Shown here piece by piece: positions 9,092 to 19,045 of a DNA stretch of 64,000 bases (the stretch's first letter is position 1; every line of letters begins with the position of its first letter). The notes below the pieces were generated by a model. That model was not told where the DNA came from. It saw nothing but the letters and a program-made list of their open reading frames with translations, and made no database searches. The position numbers and the translations under genes are program-made. This DNA is from Chitinophagaceae bacterium (GTDB lineage: Bacteria > Bacteroidota > Bacteroidia > Chitinophagales > Chitinophagaceae): contig JAFKGQ010000006.1 in assembly GCA_017307755.1 (NCBI GenBank), positions 640,001-704,000 of the forward strand, in the 5' to 3' direction.

Positions 9092-9982
9092 ATGGAATTA
9101 TTAGACGGTCAACTCGTTTCAAAGACAATCAAGGAAGGGCTAAAGCTAAAAGTAGGACAACTGATCGCTGAAGGCAAAAAAGTACCTCACCTGGCCGCCG
9201 TGCTGGTGGGCGACAATGGCGCCAGCGAAACCTATGTAGGAGCTAAGGTAAAAGCCTGTGCCGAAATAGGCTACAAATCCACCCTCCTTCGGCTGGAAGA
9301 AGACATCAGCGAATCCAGACTCCTGGGTATTATTGAAGAACTGAACAACGACATAGACGTGGACGGCATACTGGTCCAACTCCCCCTGCCTAAACATATT
9401 TCTGACGAAAAAGTGATCAACACCATCCACCCTTCCAAGGACGTGGACGGCTTTCACCCCGTCAATGTGGGTAAAATGGTACAGGGACTGCCCACCTTTA
9501 TTTCCGCCACTCCCCACGGCATCTTGCTCTTGTTGGAACACTATAAGATAGATACAAAAGGCAAGCACGCCGTGGTCGTGGGAAGAAGCAACATCGTAGG
9601 CAGACCGATGAGCATCCTGCTCAGTAGCAATACCCCCACAGGCAACTGCACCGTAACCATCTGCCATTCACACACCCGCAACCTTCCCGAAATATGCCGG
9701 GAGGCCGACATCATCGTAGCCGCCTTAGGTAAGCCCGGGTTTGTAAAGGCGGATATGGTAAAGAAAGGCGCCGTCATCATAGATGTCGGCATCACCCGCG
9801 TCCCCGATGCCGCCAAAAAAAGCGGCTTTGCACTGAAAGGCGATGTAAAGTTTGACGAAGTTGCCCCCCATAGCAGTTACATCACGCCGGTACCCGGTGG
9901 AGTCGGTCCCATGACCATCGCCGCCCTGATGAAAAACACTTTCATGGCCTGCGAAGAAAGAAGTGGAGGCAGCCTTATTTAA
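9092..9982 (+). CDS. folD: Bifunctional methylenetetrahydrofolate dehydrogenase / methenyltetrahydrofolate cyclohydrolase
   Basis: Interconverts 5,10-methylene- and 10-formyl-tetrahydrofolate for one-carbon supply. From the ATG at 9092 it is 296 aa. The catalytic Tyr48 and Lys52 lie in [42 protein letters not shown] (nucleotide binding) and [12 protein letters not shown] are all present. A frame beginning at 9077 would put five extra residues inside the promoter -7 box and is less likely. queE follows after 7 bases. Confidence 0.97.
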   Translation: MELLDGQLVSKTIKEGLKLKVGQLIAEGKKVPHLAAVLVGDNGASETYVGAKVKACAEIGYKSTLLRLEEDISESRLLGIIEELNNDIDVDGILVQLPLPKHISDEKVINTIHPSKDVDGFHPVNVGKMVQGLPTFISATPHGILLLLEHYKIDTKGKHAVVVGRSNIVGRPMSILLSSNTPTGNCTVTICHSHTRNLPEICREADIIVAALGKPGFVKADMVKKGAVIIDVGITRVPDAAKKSGFALKGDVKFDEVAPHSSYITPVPGGVGPMTIAALMKNTFMACEERSGGSLI

Positions 9983-9989
9983 ATCACGA

Positions 9990-10628
9990 ATGCCATCCGA
10001 CATGACACAAGCTATCCTCCCCCGGCAGACAGACACCCTGCCCGTAATGGAAGCATTCTACACCATCCAGGGAGAAGGCTGCCATCAGGGGAAAGCCGCC
10101 TATTTCATCCGCCTGGGCGGATGTGATGTAGGCTGCGTATGGTGCGACGTAAAAGAAAGTTGGGACGCAGCAGCCCATCCAAAACAATCCATAACAGACA
10201 TAGTGACGGAAGCAGCCCGCTTTCCCGGCCGCATGGCAGTGGTCACAGGAGGCGAACCGCTGATGCACGACTGCACTGCTCTCACCGAAGAATTACACAA
10301 AGCTGGATTCACCACCAACATCGAAACCTCCGGCGCCTGGCCGCTCAGCGGAGAATGGGACTGGATCTGTCTCTCCCCCAAAAAATTCAAAGCGCCCCTG
10401 CCCGAAATACCGCCAAAGGCCAGCGAATTAAAAGTAGTCATCTACAATAAGACAGACTTTGAATGGGCCGAACAATGGGCCGCCCGGGTATCCCCCGGTT
10501 GTAAATTATTCCTGCAACCCGAATGGAGCAGATCGGCCGCCGTCACTCCCCTGATCATCGAATACATCAAAAACCACCCCCAATGGGAATTTTCCCTGCA
10601 GTTGCATAAGTACATAAACGTTCCCTGA
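9990..10628 (+). CDS. queE: 7-carboxy-7-deazaguanine synthase (radical SAM)
   Basis: Radical-SAM enzyme that turns 6-carboxytetrahydropterin into 7-carboxy-7-deazaguanine on the way to preQ0 and queuosine. From the ATG at 9990 it is 212 aa. The cluster-binding motif is CDVGCVWC (Cys45, Cys49, Cys52; CX3CX2C, the standard spacing). The substrate segment EAFYTIQGEGCHQGKAAYFIR (shown here only as a family landmark) and VTGGEPLMH follow. An alternative GTG at 9963 would overlap folD. The matching PTPS/QueD and FolE enzymes are encoded at 29.5-31 kb. Confidence 0.95.
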   Translation: MPSDMTQAILPRQTDTLPVMEAFYTIQGEGCHQGKAAYFIRLGGCDVGCVWCDVKESWDAAAHPKQSITDIVTEAARFPGRMAVVTGGEPLMHDCTALTEELHKAGFTTNIETSGAWPLSGEWDWICLSPKKFKAPLPEIPPKASELKVVIYNKTDFEWAEQWAARVSPGCKLFLQPEWSRSAAVTPLIIEYIKNHPQWEFSLQLHKYINVP

Positions 10629-10711
10629 CCCTCCTCCCCGTCCCTTCCTTGACCCGCAGGAGAATAAATCTTTATAACTTACGTTAACATATTGATTTGT
10701 AACTTTCCTAT

Positions 10712-12628
10712 ATGAAGAACCGCCGCTTACTCCTGATCTTACTATTTATCACAGCTGCCCCGGCGGTATGGGCCCAGTACAGACCCGAAAAAGTAAGTAA
10801 AAAGGCAGCCCAGCTTTACTCAAAAGCCATCGAACAAGCCCAGGGAGACGATTTTAAGGGCGGCATCGAAACCCTGCAGCAGGCTGTAAAGATTGACGCC
10901 GGATACGCGGATGCCTACCTCTCCATGGCCGGCATGTACGGAGAACTCAAGAACTATCAGGCCGCCATCGACAACTACGAAAAAGCAAGAGCCATCGATA
11001 GCAATTACTTCCTCGACTACAACCTCCCCTACTCCATCAACCTGGCAGGGAAAGGGGAATTTGAAAAAGCACTGGAAGCCGTGACCCTTTTCCTCACCGT
11101 CACTAACCTCAATGAACAGAGCCGGAAGGCAGGAGAGTTCAGACAAAAATGCTATCGGTTCGCCCTGGACTATGCCCGTACCCACGACTATGCCGGCTAT
11201 AAATTCGAACCTCAAAACCTGGGCGACAGTATTAACTCACCCGTCTCCGAATATTATCCCACCCTTACCATCGACGGCAACAAGCTCATCTATACCCGGC
11301 GTGTGAACAATTTCAACGAGGACTTCTATGAGTCCGACAAGGATAAGGATGGCTTTCATAAGTCAAAAAGCCTGGAAGGCAATATCAACACCAATCAGAA
11401 CGAAGGAGCGCAGAACATTTCCCAGGATGGTCAGTGGCTCATCTTTACAGGATGCAATTTCCCGGAAGGCAAAGGCAGCTGCGACCTGTATATCTCCTAT
11501 CTCACAGATAGGGGGTGGAGTACACCGGAGAACCTCGGAGATAGCATCAATACTGAATTTTGGGAGTCAGCCCCCTCCCTCTCCCCAGATAAACGGGACC
11601 TTTACTTTGCCAGCAGACGCCCGGATGGCTATGGAGGCAGCGATATCTATGTCAGCCATCGCCTGCGCAACAGCACCTGGAGCTCCCCGGAAAATCTGGG
11701 GCCCGTCATCAACACAATAGGTGATGAAGGTACCCCCTTCATACACGCAGACAACCAAAGCCTTTACTTTACATCCAATGGCCATCCCGGCTATGGAGGA
11801 GATGATCTCTTCGTATCCAGAAAAGGACCCGGCGGCGTATGGCAAAAACCCGAGAACCTCGGCTATCCCATCAATACCATCGAGAACGAAGGGAGCCTGG
11901 TAATAGCCGCCGACGGTAAAACAGCCTACTATGCCAGTGACCGCGCCGACAGCCGCGGCGGACTTGACCTGTATACCTTCCAGCTGCGGAGTGACATCCG
12001 CCCCGCACAAACCCTATGGGTCAAAGGAAAGGTATTCGACAAGACCACCCGGAAAGGATTACCCTCCGGCGTCGAGCTCACCGATCTCTCCACCCGCACT
12101 GTCATCAGCCAACTGCAGACAGACGAGACAGGCAATTACCTGATCACCCTGCCAAAAGGAAAAGACTATGCATTCAACGTCAACAGAAAAGGATATCTAT
12201 TCTTCTCCGAGAACTTCCCGCTTAGCCAACACAAGGAGGATACGGCATACAATATCGACATCCCTCTCCAACCCATCGAGGACGGCGCAGCTATCGTACT
12301 AAAAAATATCTTTTTTGAAACCAATAAATACGAATTGAAACCCGAGTCACAGGTGGAGCTGGATAAAGTGGTGCAGTTGCTGAAAGACAACCCTACATTG
12401 AAAATCCAGATCAACGGACACACCGACAACTCCGGAAAAACATCCGATAATATCACACTCTCGGAGAATAGGGCAAAATCTGTAACGACGTACATAATTT
12501 CCAAAAGTATCAATACCGCCAGACTCTCATTCAAAGGCTGGGGCGATACACAGCCCATAGCAAATAATGCCACCCCGGAAGGCCGGGCGCAAAACCGCCG
12601 CACCGAATTAAAGGTCATCAGCCGGTGA
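10712..12628 (+). CDS. OmpA-family envelope protein with TPR and PD40 beta-propeller repeats
   Basis: A 638-aa secreted protein with a signal peptide (about 1-21, ending WAQ). TPR-like helices run from 30 to 135, and PD40/WD40-like propeller repeats from about 165 to 430 (repeated LYF.S.R.DG.GG.DIYVS patterns). A carboxypeptidase-regulatory-like domain spans about 435-520. The C-terminal OmpA domain keeps the peptidoglycan-binding residues (GHTDNSG, Asp572; LSENRA, Arg587). This architecture is common in Bacteroidota and includes the T9SS protein PorE; the assignment to PorE itself is not proven. TAACTTTC lies 4 bases before the ATG. Confidence 0.9.
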   Translation: MKNRRLLLILLFITAAPAVWAQYRPEKVSKKAAQLYSKAIEQAQGDDFKGGIETLQQAVKIDAGYADAYLSMAGMYGELKNYQAAIDNYEKARAIDSNYFLDYNLPYSINLAGKGEFEKALEAVTLFLTVTNLNEQSRKAGEFRQKCYRFALDYARTHDYAGYKFEPQNLGDSINSPVSEYYPTLTIDGNKLIYTRRVNNFNEDFYESDKDKDGFHKSKSLEGNINTNQNEGAQNISQDGQWLIFTGCNFPEGKGSCDLYISYLTDRGWSTPENLGDSINTEFWESAPSLSPDKRDLYFASRRPDGYGGSDIYVSHRLRNSTWSSPENLGPVINTIGDEGTPFIHADNQSLYFTSNGHPGYGGDDLFVSRKGPGGVWQKPENLGYPINTIENEGSLVIAADGKTAYYASDRADSRGGLDLYTFQLRSDIRPAQTLWVKGKVFDKTTRKGLPSGVELTDLSTRTVISQLQTDETGNYLITLPKGKDYAFNVNRKGYLFFSENFPLSQHKEDTAYNIDIPLQPIEDGAAIVLKNIFFETNKYELKPESQVELDKVVQLLKDNPTLKIQINGHTDNSGKTSDNITLSENRAKSVTTYIISKSINTARLSFKGWGDTQPIANNATPEGRAQNRRTELKVISR

Positions 12629-12684
12629 CACCCAAAATACTAATTTATTTAGTATCTTTACACCCCATCCTAATAGCCTTTCCC

Positions 12685-13812
12685 ATGGAAAAAGATACTA
12701 TATATCAATTGGCCCTCGGCAAAGTTCCGGGTATCGGCCCCGTATACACGAGAAGACTGCTTCATCACTTTGGCGAAGCCAGGGCCGTCTTCCAGGCGCC
12801 AGAATCCACATTGATCAACATCCCCGGCCTGGGATCCAAAAGAGCGCACGACATCGCCCACTTCAAAACTTTCTCCGCCCTCGAAAAAGAGCAGGCTTTT
12901 TTAGACAAATACTCCATCCGATGTCTTTTTATCACAGACCCTCATTATCCACAACGCCTGTTACGCTGTCCCGATGCACCCATCCTTTTATTTTTCAAAG
13001 GCCATGCGGACCTTAATGCAACAAAGATCATCTCCATTATAGGCACCCGCAGCCCTTCCGAATATGGCAGACAGACGACGGAAAAACTCATAAAGGACAT
13101 CGCATCCCTCTCCCCCGGCGCATTGATCATCAGCGGCCTGGCATACGGCATCGATGCGGTTGCACACAAGGCCGCCCTCAAATACCAACTCCCCACCGTA
13201 GGGGTTCTGGGCCATGGCCTGGACCAGATATATCCGCGTGAACATACCAGCCTGGCAAAAGAAATGCTGAATACAGGAGGACTGCTCACAAAGTTCAACA
13301 TTGCCACCAGCCCTGACGCATATAACTTTCCCATCCGCAACCGCGTCGTCGCAGGCATCAGCGATGCAGTCATCGTCACCGAATCCCGCTCCCGGGGAGG
13401 CAGCCTGCTCACCGTGGATAATGCCCTCACCTATCAACGAAAGATCTTCGCCATCCCCGGCAGGATCACAGACGAAAAAAGCGCCGGCTGCAACACCCTG
13501 ATCCGGGAAGGCAAGACCCGGCTGCTCACTGACGCTGCTCAATTAATGGAAGAAATGAATTGGCAGCAGCCCCCCGCAAAACCCGCCTCCATACAAACAT
13601 CCTTATTCCCCCCTTCCATAGAAAACCCCGGTCTGACAGACAATGAAAGATCCTTGCTGCAGCTCTTTAGAGAAAAACAAACGCTTTCCCTCACAGACAT
13701 TCATGCGCAAACCCACCAGGACGCAGTCACCCTCGCTATCACCCTGCTTAACCTGGAGCTCCTGGGACATATCAGCACACTTCCGGGAAAAATGTACAGG
13801 CTTTGCGCATGA
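12685..13812 (+). CDS. dprA: DNA-processing protein A (DprA/Smf)
   Basis: Loads RecA on incoming single-stranded DNA during transformation. From the ATG at 12685 it is 375 aa. It has an N-terminal HhH region (VPGIGPVYTRRLLHHFG, IPGLGSKRA), the Rossmann-like DprA core (ISIIGTRSPSEYGR, ISGLAYGIDAVAHKAAL, GHGLDQIYPREH, FPIRNRVVAGISDAVIVTES, VDNALTYQRKIFAIPG) and a C-terminal winged-helix segment. A GTG at 12625 overlaps the previous stop and adds a non-conserved stretch, so it was not used. Confidence 0.96.
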   Translation: MEKDTIYQLALGKVPGIGPVYTRRLLHHFGEARAVFQAPESTLINIPGLGSKRAHDIAHFKTFSALEKEQAFLDKYSIRCLFITDPHYPQRLLRCPDAPILLFFKGHADLNATKIISIIGTRSPSEYGRQTTEKLIKDIASLSPGALIISGLAYGIDAVAHKAALKYQLPTVGVLGHGLDQIYPREHTSLAKEMLNTGGLLTKFNIATSPDAYNFPIRNRVVAGISDAVIVTESRSRGGSLLTVDNALTYQRKIFAIPGRITDEKSAGCNTLIREGKTRLLTDAAQLMEEMNWQQPPAKPASIQTSLFPPSIENPGLTDNERSLLQLFREKQTLSLTDIHAQTHQDAVTLAITLLNLELLGHISTLPGKMYRLCA

Positions 13813-13817
13813 ACATG

Positions 13818-13859
13818 TCCGGAAAACGGGCCTCACAAAAATTTAGCCCGTTTTCCGGA
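13818..13859 (+). terminator. Hairpin after dprA
   Basis: Perfect 14-bp inverted repeat (13818-13831 with 13846-13859), 14-base loop, 5 bases after the dprA stop. No T run follows, so it may end transcripts poorly or mainly protect the 3' end. Confidence 0.55.
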
Positions 13860-13877
13860 AAGATCTAATGATGGGCC

Positions 13878-13969
13878 CTTCGTCGGAGCTGCTTCGACAC
13901 GCTCCTCCTTGGGCATAACCTTGCGGTTACAGCCAACGAACCTCCGGTTCGTTACAGATGCAACTCTGT
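13878..13969. repeat. Cluster of four short hairpins (intergenic repeat family)
   Basis: Consecutive dyads: 13881-13897 (gtcgg.../...tcgac), 13916-13929 (taacc-ttgc-ggtta), 13935-13953 (aacgaacc-tcc-ggttcgtt, perfect 8 bp) and 13954-13969 (acaga/tctgt). The 15-base string cttcgtcggagctgc (13878-13892) recurs inverted at 53546-53560. The third hairpin recurs at 31026-31044. Confidence 0.6.
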
Positions 13970-14016
13970 CATTGCTAAGTCTTTGCCCACAGTTTCCACA
14001 GCCATGTTCATAAAAA

Positions 14017-14049
14017 TTTGGGCCGTATTTATCCGCTGCCCTACCTTTG
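14017..14049 (+). promoter_or_regulatory. Predicted guaB promoter, leaderless arrangement
   Basis: TTTG (14017-14020), 21 bases, TACCTTTG (14042-14049). The ATG of guaB is at 14053, only 3 bases after the -7 box, so the mRNA is expected to begin at the start codon. Confidence 0.7.
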
Positions 14050-14052
14050 CAC

Positions 14053-15552
14053 ATGGCAAGAATAAATCCCCCCACCAGTAAGACAAAATCACCCTCAAAA
14101 TTTTTCGGAGAAGGATTAACGTTCGATGATGTGCTGCTGTTACCGGCTTTTTCGCAGGTTTTACCCCGCGAAGTAGATATCCGTAGTAAGCTCACCCGCA
14201 ATATAACCCTCAATATCCCCATGCTGTCCGCCGCCATGGACACCGTGACCGAAGCGACACTCGCCATAGCTCTTGCAAGAGAAGGTGGTATTGGGATCCT
14301 CCACAAGAACATGAGCATCGAAAAACAGGTGGAGCAGGTGAGAAAGGTCAAACGCAGCGAAAGCGGACTCATCATCGACCCCATCACACTGCACGAAGAT
14401 GCCACCATCGGCGATGCCTTACGGCTGATGAAAGAGAACAAAATAGGCGGTATTCCCATCGTCGATAACAATAAAGTGCTGGTCGGTATCCTTACCAATC
14501 GCGATCTCCGGTTTGAAGACAACAAACGCCGCAAGGTCAGCGAGGTCATGACCCGGGACAATCTGATCACAGCCCCCGAAGGCACCGACTTAAAAAAAGC
14601 CGAAAAGATCCTACAGAAATATAAGATCGAGAAATTGCCCGTCGTAGGCAAACAAGGCAAACTCATTGGATTGATAACTTATCGTGATATCCTTCAGGTA
14701 ACCAGTTACCCCAATGCAGTAAAAGATTCTTACGGACGCCTGCTCGTAGGCGCAGCCCTGGGTATTACAAAAGACCTGCTGGACCGCGCCGGCGCCTTGC
14801 AGCAGATCGGCGTCGACGTCGTCACGCTTGACAGCGCGCACGGGCATCACATCGGCGTTATCAATGCCCTTAAGACACTCAAGAAATCCTTTAAGAACCT
14901 CCAGGTAATCGCCGGCAACATCGGTACGGCGGCAGGAGCGAAAGCGCTCGCAGACGCTGGCGCCGACGCCGTAAAAGTGGGAATAGGCCCTGGCTCCATC
15001 TGTACCACCCGTATCGTAGCCGGTGCAGGTGTTCCCCAGATCACAGCCATTATGGAAGCCGCATCCGAATTGAACCGGAGGAACATCCCCCTCATCGCCG
15101 ACGGCGGCATCCGTTACACAGGCGATATGGTAAAAGCCCTGGCCGCAGGGGCGAATGTAGTGATGATGGGCAGCGTATTTGCCGGGGTGGAAGAGAGCCC
15201 CGGGGAAACCATCATCTACGAAGGCAGAAAATTCAAACAATACAGAGGCATGGGCTCCATTGGCGCAATGACCCAGGGCAGCAGCGACCGGTATTTCCAG
15301 GACGTGGAAGACGACATAAAAAAGCTGGTGCCGGAAGGCATTGAAGGCCGGGTAGCTTTCAAAGGCTCCCTCACCGAAGTGATACAACAATACGTAGGCG
15401 GTCTCCGGGCAGGCATGGGTTATTGCGGCGCGGCGAACATCCGGGCCCTGCAACAACAATCACAGTTCATCAAGATCACCAATGCAGGCATGAAAGAAAG
15501 CCACGCTCACGATATAGAGATCACAAAAGAGGCGCCAAACTACAGCCGGTAA
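14053..15552 (+). CDS. guaB: Inosine-5'-monophosphate dehydrogenase
   Basis: Oxidises IMP to XMP, the committed step to GMP. It is 499 aa from the ATG at 14053. Two CBS domains lie at about 103-220 inside the TIM barrel. [18 protein letters not shown] carries the catalytic Cys317, and [10 protein letters not shown] and GSMGAM are also clear. An in-frame TTG at 14047 lies inside the promoter box and is rejected. It leads a tight rightward run with lnt, an alpha/beta hydrolase and an SDR enzyme. Confidence 0.98.
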   Translation: MARINPPTSKTKSPSKFFGEGLTFDDVLLLPAFSQVLPREVDIRSKLTRNITLNIPMLSAAMDTVTEATLAIALAREGGIGILHKNMSIEKQVEQVRKVKRSESGLIIDPITLHEDATIGDALRLMKENKIGGIPIVDNNKVLVGILTNRDLRFEDNKRRKVSEVMTRDNLITAPEGTDLKKAEKILQKYKIEKLPVVGKQGKLIGLITYRDILQVTSYPNAVKDSYGRLLVGAALGITKDLLDRAGALQQIGVDVVTLDSAHGHHIGVINALKTLKKSFKNLQVIAGNIGTAAGAKALADAGADAVKVGIGPGSICTTRIVAGAGVPQITAIMEAASELNRRNIPLIADGGIRYTGDMVKALAAGANVVMMGSVFAGVEESPGETIIYEGRKFKQYRGMGSIGAMTQGSSDRYFQDVEDDIKKLVPEGIEGRVAFKGSLTEVIQQYVGGLRAGMGYCGAANIRALQQQSQFIKITNAGMKESHAHDIEITKEAPNYSR

Positions 15553-15554
15553 AA

Positions 15555-17150
15555 ATGAAGAACTTTCATCCCTTTCTGCTGTCATTTCTTTCGGGACTAT
15601 TACTGTTTGCCGCCTGGCCGGCCTCTCCTCTTACCTTCCTTATCTTTATCGCCTTCGTCCCTTTGCTATGGCTGGAGCACCAGGGCATAAGTCGCAGAAA
15701 ATTCTTCGGATGGGTATATATCACCATGCTCACCTGGAACGCAACCACCACCTGGTGGATCTGGAACGCCACAGCCCCCGGCGCCATCGGCACCATACTG
15801 GCCAACAGCCTGATCATGTGTCTCCCCTGGCTCGGCTTCCATTTTGTAAAGGCAAAGCTGGGTCCAAAATGGGGCTATCCCGCACTGGTAGCTCTATGGC
15901 TGACCTTTGAATATATTCATCTCCAGGACTGGGGACTCAGCTGGCCCTGGCTGACCCTGGGCAATGTCTTTGCCGGACATCCTGGATGGGTACAATGGTA
16001 TAGTTACACCGGCACCAGCGGCGGAGGTCTGTGGATCCTCATCGCAAATATTTTAATCATCCAGCTGCTGACAAAGCTCCCGGCCCGGCCCTTTCCAAAG
16101 AAACCCATCATCCTGGTCATCGTCACCCTTATTCTCCCTTTTATTCTTTCTTTATTATCTTATCCTGCTGACCTTCGCACCCTTCTTCCGGCCCCCCCAA
16201 AAAACAACATCGTCATCGTCCAGCCAAACATCGACCCCTATGAGAAACTTTCCACTGGCAGCTTTGAAGCCATGATCCACAAGCTCATTCGCCTCAGCGA
16301 TTCCGCCATCGATAACAACACAACCCTCGTCATATGGCCGGAAACGGCCTTGTACATGGAGAATGGCATCAGCGAGGACAACATGAAGGCCAACTATTTT
16401 CTAAACCCTCTATGGGATTTCCTTCGCCGCCATCCGCAGATCAACCTGTTGTCGGGCGTGGAAAGCTATCGCGCATATCAGGACGGCGGGCAAAGCAGTA
16501 CCGCCAGACCCATTCCCAACTCCAATATTTATGTAGACAGCTATAATGCCGCCATTATTTTCGACAGCACCGGCCCCCTTCATTTCTATCATAAGTCCAA
16601 GCTGGTGCCCGGCGTGGAGACGCTTCCCTTCTTTCTCCACTTCCTCGACCCCTTGTTTGAAAAATTCGGCGGCACTACCGCCGGGTACACAGGTCAATCC
16701 GACCGGACACCGCTGCATACTTCCAACAACAGTTATACCATCGCCCCCGCCGTTTGCTACGAAAGCATCTATGGAGAGTTTATGACAAATTATGTTCGCA
16801 ACGGCGCCGATATCATCGCCATCATCACCAACGACGGGTGGTGGGGTAATACCCCCGGTTATACACAGCACGAATATTACGCCAGGCTCAGGGCCATCGA
16901 AACCCGCCGCTGGGTGGTAAGAAGCGCCAACACAGGCGTCTCCTGCATCATCGATCCCACGGGCCGTCCCTTCGAAGAACGCCCCTGGTTCCAATCCGCC
17001 GTGATAAAAACACATATCCCTGCTGAACAGGAACAGACCTTCTATGTTAAATATGGTGACCTGCTCTCCCGCCTGGCTATCCTTGCCGCTATCTTACTCG
17101 CTGTATGGACGCCGGTACAGATCATAAAAAACAGGAAACCCCGTGGATAG
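15555..17150 (+). CDS. lnt: Apolipoprotein N-acyltransferase
   Basis: Inner-membrane enzyme that adds the third acyl chain to lipoproteins. With the ATG at 15555, two bases after the guaB stop, it has 531 aa and starts with a hydrophobic segment, as the family does. A much longer upstream frame runs inside guaB and is rejected. Several membrane helices (1-205) precede a periplasmic carbon-nitrogen hydrolase domain with the Glu-Lys-Cys triad: Glu263 (WPETALYM), Lys347 (YHKSKLVPGVE) and Cys401 (CYESIYGEF). It ends in one more helix. Confidence 0.95.
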   Translation: MKNFHPFLLSFLSGLLLFAAWPASPLTFLIFIAFVPLLWLEHQGISRRKFFGWVYITMLTWNATTTWWIWNATAPGAIGTILANSLIMCLPWLGFHFVKAKLGPKWGYPALVALWLTFEYIHLQDWGLSWPWLTLGNVFAGHPGWVQWYSYTGTSGGGLWILIANILIIQLLTKLPARPFPKKPIILVIVTLILPFILSLLSYPADLRTLLPAPPKNNIVIVQPNIDPYEKLSTGSFEAMIHKLIRLSDSAIDNNTTLVIWPETALYMENGISEDNMKANYFLNPLWDFLRRHPQINLLSGVESYRAYQDGGQSSTARPIPNSNIYVDSYNAAIIFDSTGPLHFYHKSKLVPGVETLPFFLHFLDPLFEKFGGTTAGYTGQSDRTPLHTSNNSYTIAPAVCYESIYGEFMTNYVRNGADIIAIITNDGWWGNTPGYTQHEYYARLRAIETRRWVVRSANTGVSCIIDPTGRPFEERPWFQSAVIKTHIPAEQEQTFYVKYGDLLSRLAILAAILLAVWTPVQIIKNRKPRG

Positions 17151-17955
17151 AACGATTATATATCGAACGGTCAACCTCACCTACAGATCCTTTACTCCGG
17201 GAGCCATCTCCCGGACTACACCCCTCGTCCTCGTCCACGGGTTTGCGGAAGACAGCTCCATCTGGGATCACCAGATAGCATACCTGAAAAGTAGCCATCG
17301 CCTGATCATCCCCGACCTTCCCGGCAGCGGCCGGTCATCCCCCTTACCCGGGGACGCCGGCATGGAAGAACTGGCAGACGCCATAAAAGCCGTGCTGGAT
17401 GCGGAAGGGATAAGCCAGTGCGTCCTCATCGGGCACAGCATGGGAGGGTACGTCACCCTCGCATTCGCAGAGCTATATCCTCAGATGTTAAGCGCTTTCG
17501 GGCTGTTCCATTCCACATCTTATGCCGATAGCGAAGAAAAAAAGGCAGCCCGGAGAAAAGGCATCGACTTTATCCGGAAGAACGGTGCCGCCCCATTTAT
17601 AAAACAAACCACCTCCAACCTTTTTTCCGAAACATCGCGCAACAGACATCCGGAATGGATCAACACGCTGATCGAAAGATATACAGACTTCAATCCCGAC
17701 TCGCTCATCCGCTATTATGAAGCGATGATCCGCCGGCCAGACAGGTCACACGTACTCAGACAATTCCCCCGGCCCGTGCTATTTATCATCGGGGAGGAGG
17801 ATAGTATGATACCCCTGACCATTAGCCTGCAGCAAAGTCATATGCCCGATGTGTCCTACATTTACATACTTGAACAGGCTGGGCATATGGGAATGTTGGA
17901 AAACTCCCCCCGGACGAGTCACATACTGGAAGAATTTTTGAATGAATTAATATGA
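17143..17955 (+). CDS. Alpha/beta-hydrolase fold protein
   Basis: A 270-aa hydrolase of unknown substrate. It has the oxyanion-hole segment VHGFAED and the nucleophile elbow GHSMGG (Ser99). A likely acid lies in IGEEDSMIPL and the catalytic His in EQAGHMGML. The start is GTG at 17143 and overlaps lnt by 8 bases; no ATG lies near. It overlaps the next gene by 4 bases (ATGA), so translation is probably coupled. Confidence 0.88.
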   Translation: MDRTIIYRTVNLTYRSFTPGAISRTTPLVLVHGFAEDSSIWDHQIAYLKSSHRLIIPDLPGSGRSSPLPGDAGMEELADAIKAVLDAEGISQCVLIGHSMGGYVTLAFAELYPQMLSAFGLFHSTSYADSEEKKAARRKGIDFIRKNGAAPFIKQTTSNLFSETSRNRHPEWINTLIERYTDFNPDSLIRYYEAMIRRPDRSHVLRQFPRPVLFIIGEEDSMIPLTISLQQSHMPDVSYIYILEQAGHMGMLENSPRTSHILEEFLNELI

Positions 17956-18707
17956 ACAAGATCGTTTTAATCACAGGCGCTACCTCAGGTTTTGGGGAAG
18001 CCTGCGCCCGCCAGTTTGCTGCCGGCGGCTATCGGCTCATTATCACAGGCAGAAGAAAAGAAAGACTGGAGACGCTGGCAAAAGAGTTGAAGACTGATGT
18101 CCTCCCCCTCGTTTTCGATGTCCAGGATAAGGATGCGGTATTTGCCGCCATCGACAATCTCCCCGCAGCATGGAAAGACATCGATATCCTGGTGAACAAC
18201 GCCGGCCTCGCCCTCGGCAGGGATCTCTTTGGCGACGCCAGCCTGGACGATTGGGAGACTATGCTTGACACTAATGTAAAAGGGCTCCTCTATGTTTCAA
18301 AAGCCGTAGTTCCCCTCATGATCGCCCGCAACAGCGGACACATCATCAACCTGGGATCCATTGCCGGCAAGGAGGTCTATGAAAAAGGGAATGTCTATTG
18401 CGCCAGCAAATATGCAGTCGACGCCATATCCAAAGCCATGCGGATCGATCTGCTGCAACACCGTATAAAAGTTACGGTCATCCATCCCGGCGCCGCCGAC
18501 ACCGAATTCTCAAAGGTCCGCTTTAAAGGGGACATGAGCCAGGCCCAAAAGATCTATGAAGGTTACACACCCCTGCGGGCGGAAGACGTTGCCGACACCA
18601 TCTATTATTGCGCAGGTCTGCCCATCCATGTTTGCATCAATGAAGTGAATATCACCTGTCTGGCACAGGCAAATTCGTTTTATTACAATCGCAGCGGGAA
18701 TGCATGA
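17952..18707 (+). CDS. Short-chain dehydrogenase, YdfG-like (3-hydroxy acid dehydrogenase)
   Basis: A 251-aa classical SDR with the NAD(P) motif TGATSGFG (9-16), NNAG (82-85) and the catalytic Ser136, Tyr149 and Lys153. The sequence follows E. coli YdfG closely by eye (ITGRRKERL, DIDILVNNAGLALG, DDWETMLDTNVKGLLY, EFSKVRFKGD). YdfG oxidises L-allo-threonine and serine and reduces malonic semialdehyde. The arginines after strand beta-2 (TGRRKER) favour NADP. Last gene of the guaB run. Confidence 0.9.
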   Translation: MNKIVLITGATSGFGEACARQFAAGGYRLIITGRRKERLETLAKELKTDVLPLVFDVQDKDAVFAAIDNLPAAWKDIDILVNNAGLALGRDLFGDASLDDWETMLDTNVKGLLYVSKAVVPLMIARNSGHIINLGSIAGKEVYEKGNVYCASKYAVDAISKAMRIDLLQHRIKVTVIHPGAADTEFSKVRFKGDMSQAQKIYEGYTPLRAEDVADTIYYCAGLPIHVCINEVNITCLAQANSFYYNRSGNA

Positions 18708-19045
18708 TAGAGGCTTCTCCGCAATGCGCCAGCCCTAACCGTTCCGTCGCTAGGACTTCGTCGGAACGTCGTCCCTTGTTCCTCCTTGTTCGTAACCTTC
18801 GCTGCGCTCGGTTATACCGTAACGCCGGTCAGTAATACATATCTCATCTGGAACATCTGATCAACACCAGACCCCTATCTCCTGCGGCAGCTAAGGAGCC
18901 TTACATTGGGCCTGGAGAGTCAGTTACTACTGTCAAATAGATATCTCCGCTAAATATAGCACCAAATCTCAGTGGTACCCAATGTACAGCGACGGAAGGC
19001 TCATAGCTGCCGACAAAGGAAAAGACATACTGCATCTGGCAAAAC
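18708..19045. repeat. Intergenic region with hairpin repeats
   Basis: A 338-base gap between convergent genes. It contains gttccg...cggaac (18740-18766 region) and TAACC-12 nt-GGTTA (18793-18814) with loop ttcgctgcgctc. The string gctgcgctcggttat (18801-18815) recurs inverted at 53536-53550, and a similar hairpin with changed stem pairs lies at 35897-35918. The distal half (18900-19045) shows nothing I can name. I see no tRNA or convincing ORF. Confidence 0.55.

Noticed and set aside
13833..14666. 277-codon leftward frame across the start of guaB
   Set aside because: It runs antisense through guaB and the hairpin repeats, and its translation is Ser/Leu-rich without any family pattern. guaB is certain on the other strand.
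15423..15554. Upstream extension of lnt inside guaB
   Set aside because: Highly basic, non-hydrophobic stretch with no place in the family. The ATG at 15555 follows the guaB stop by two bases.
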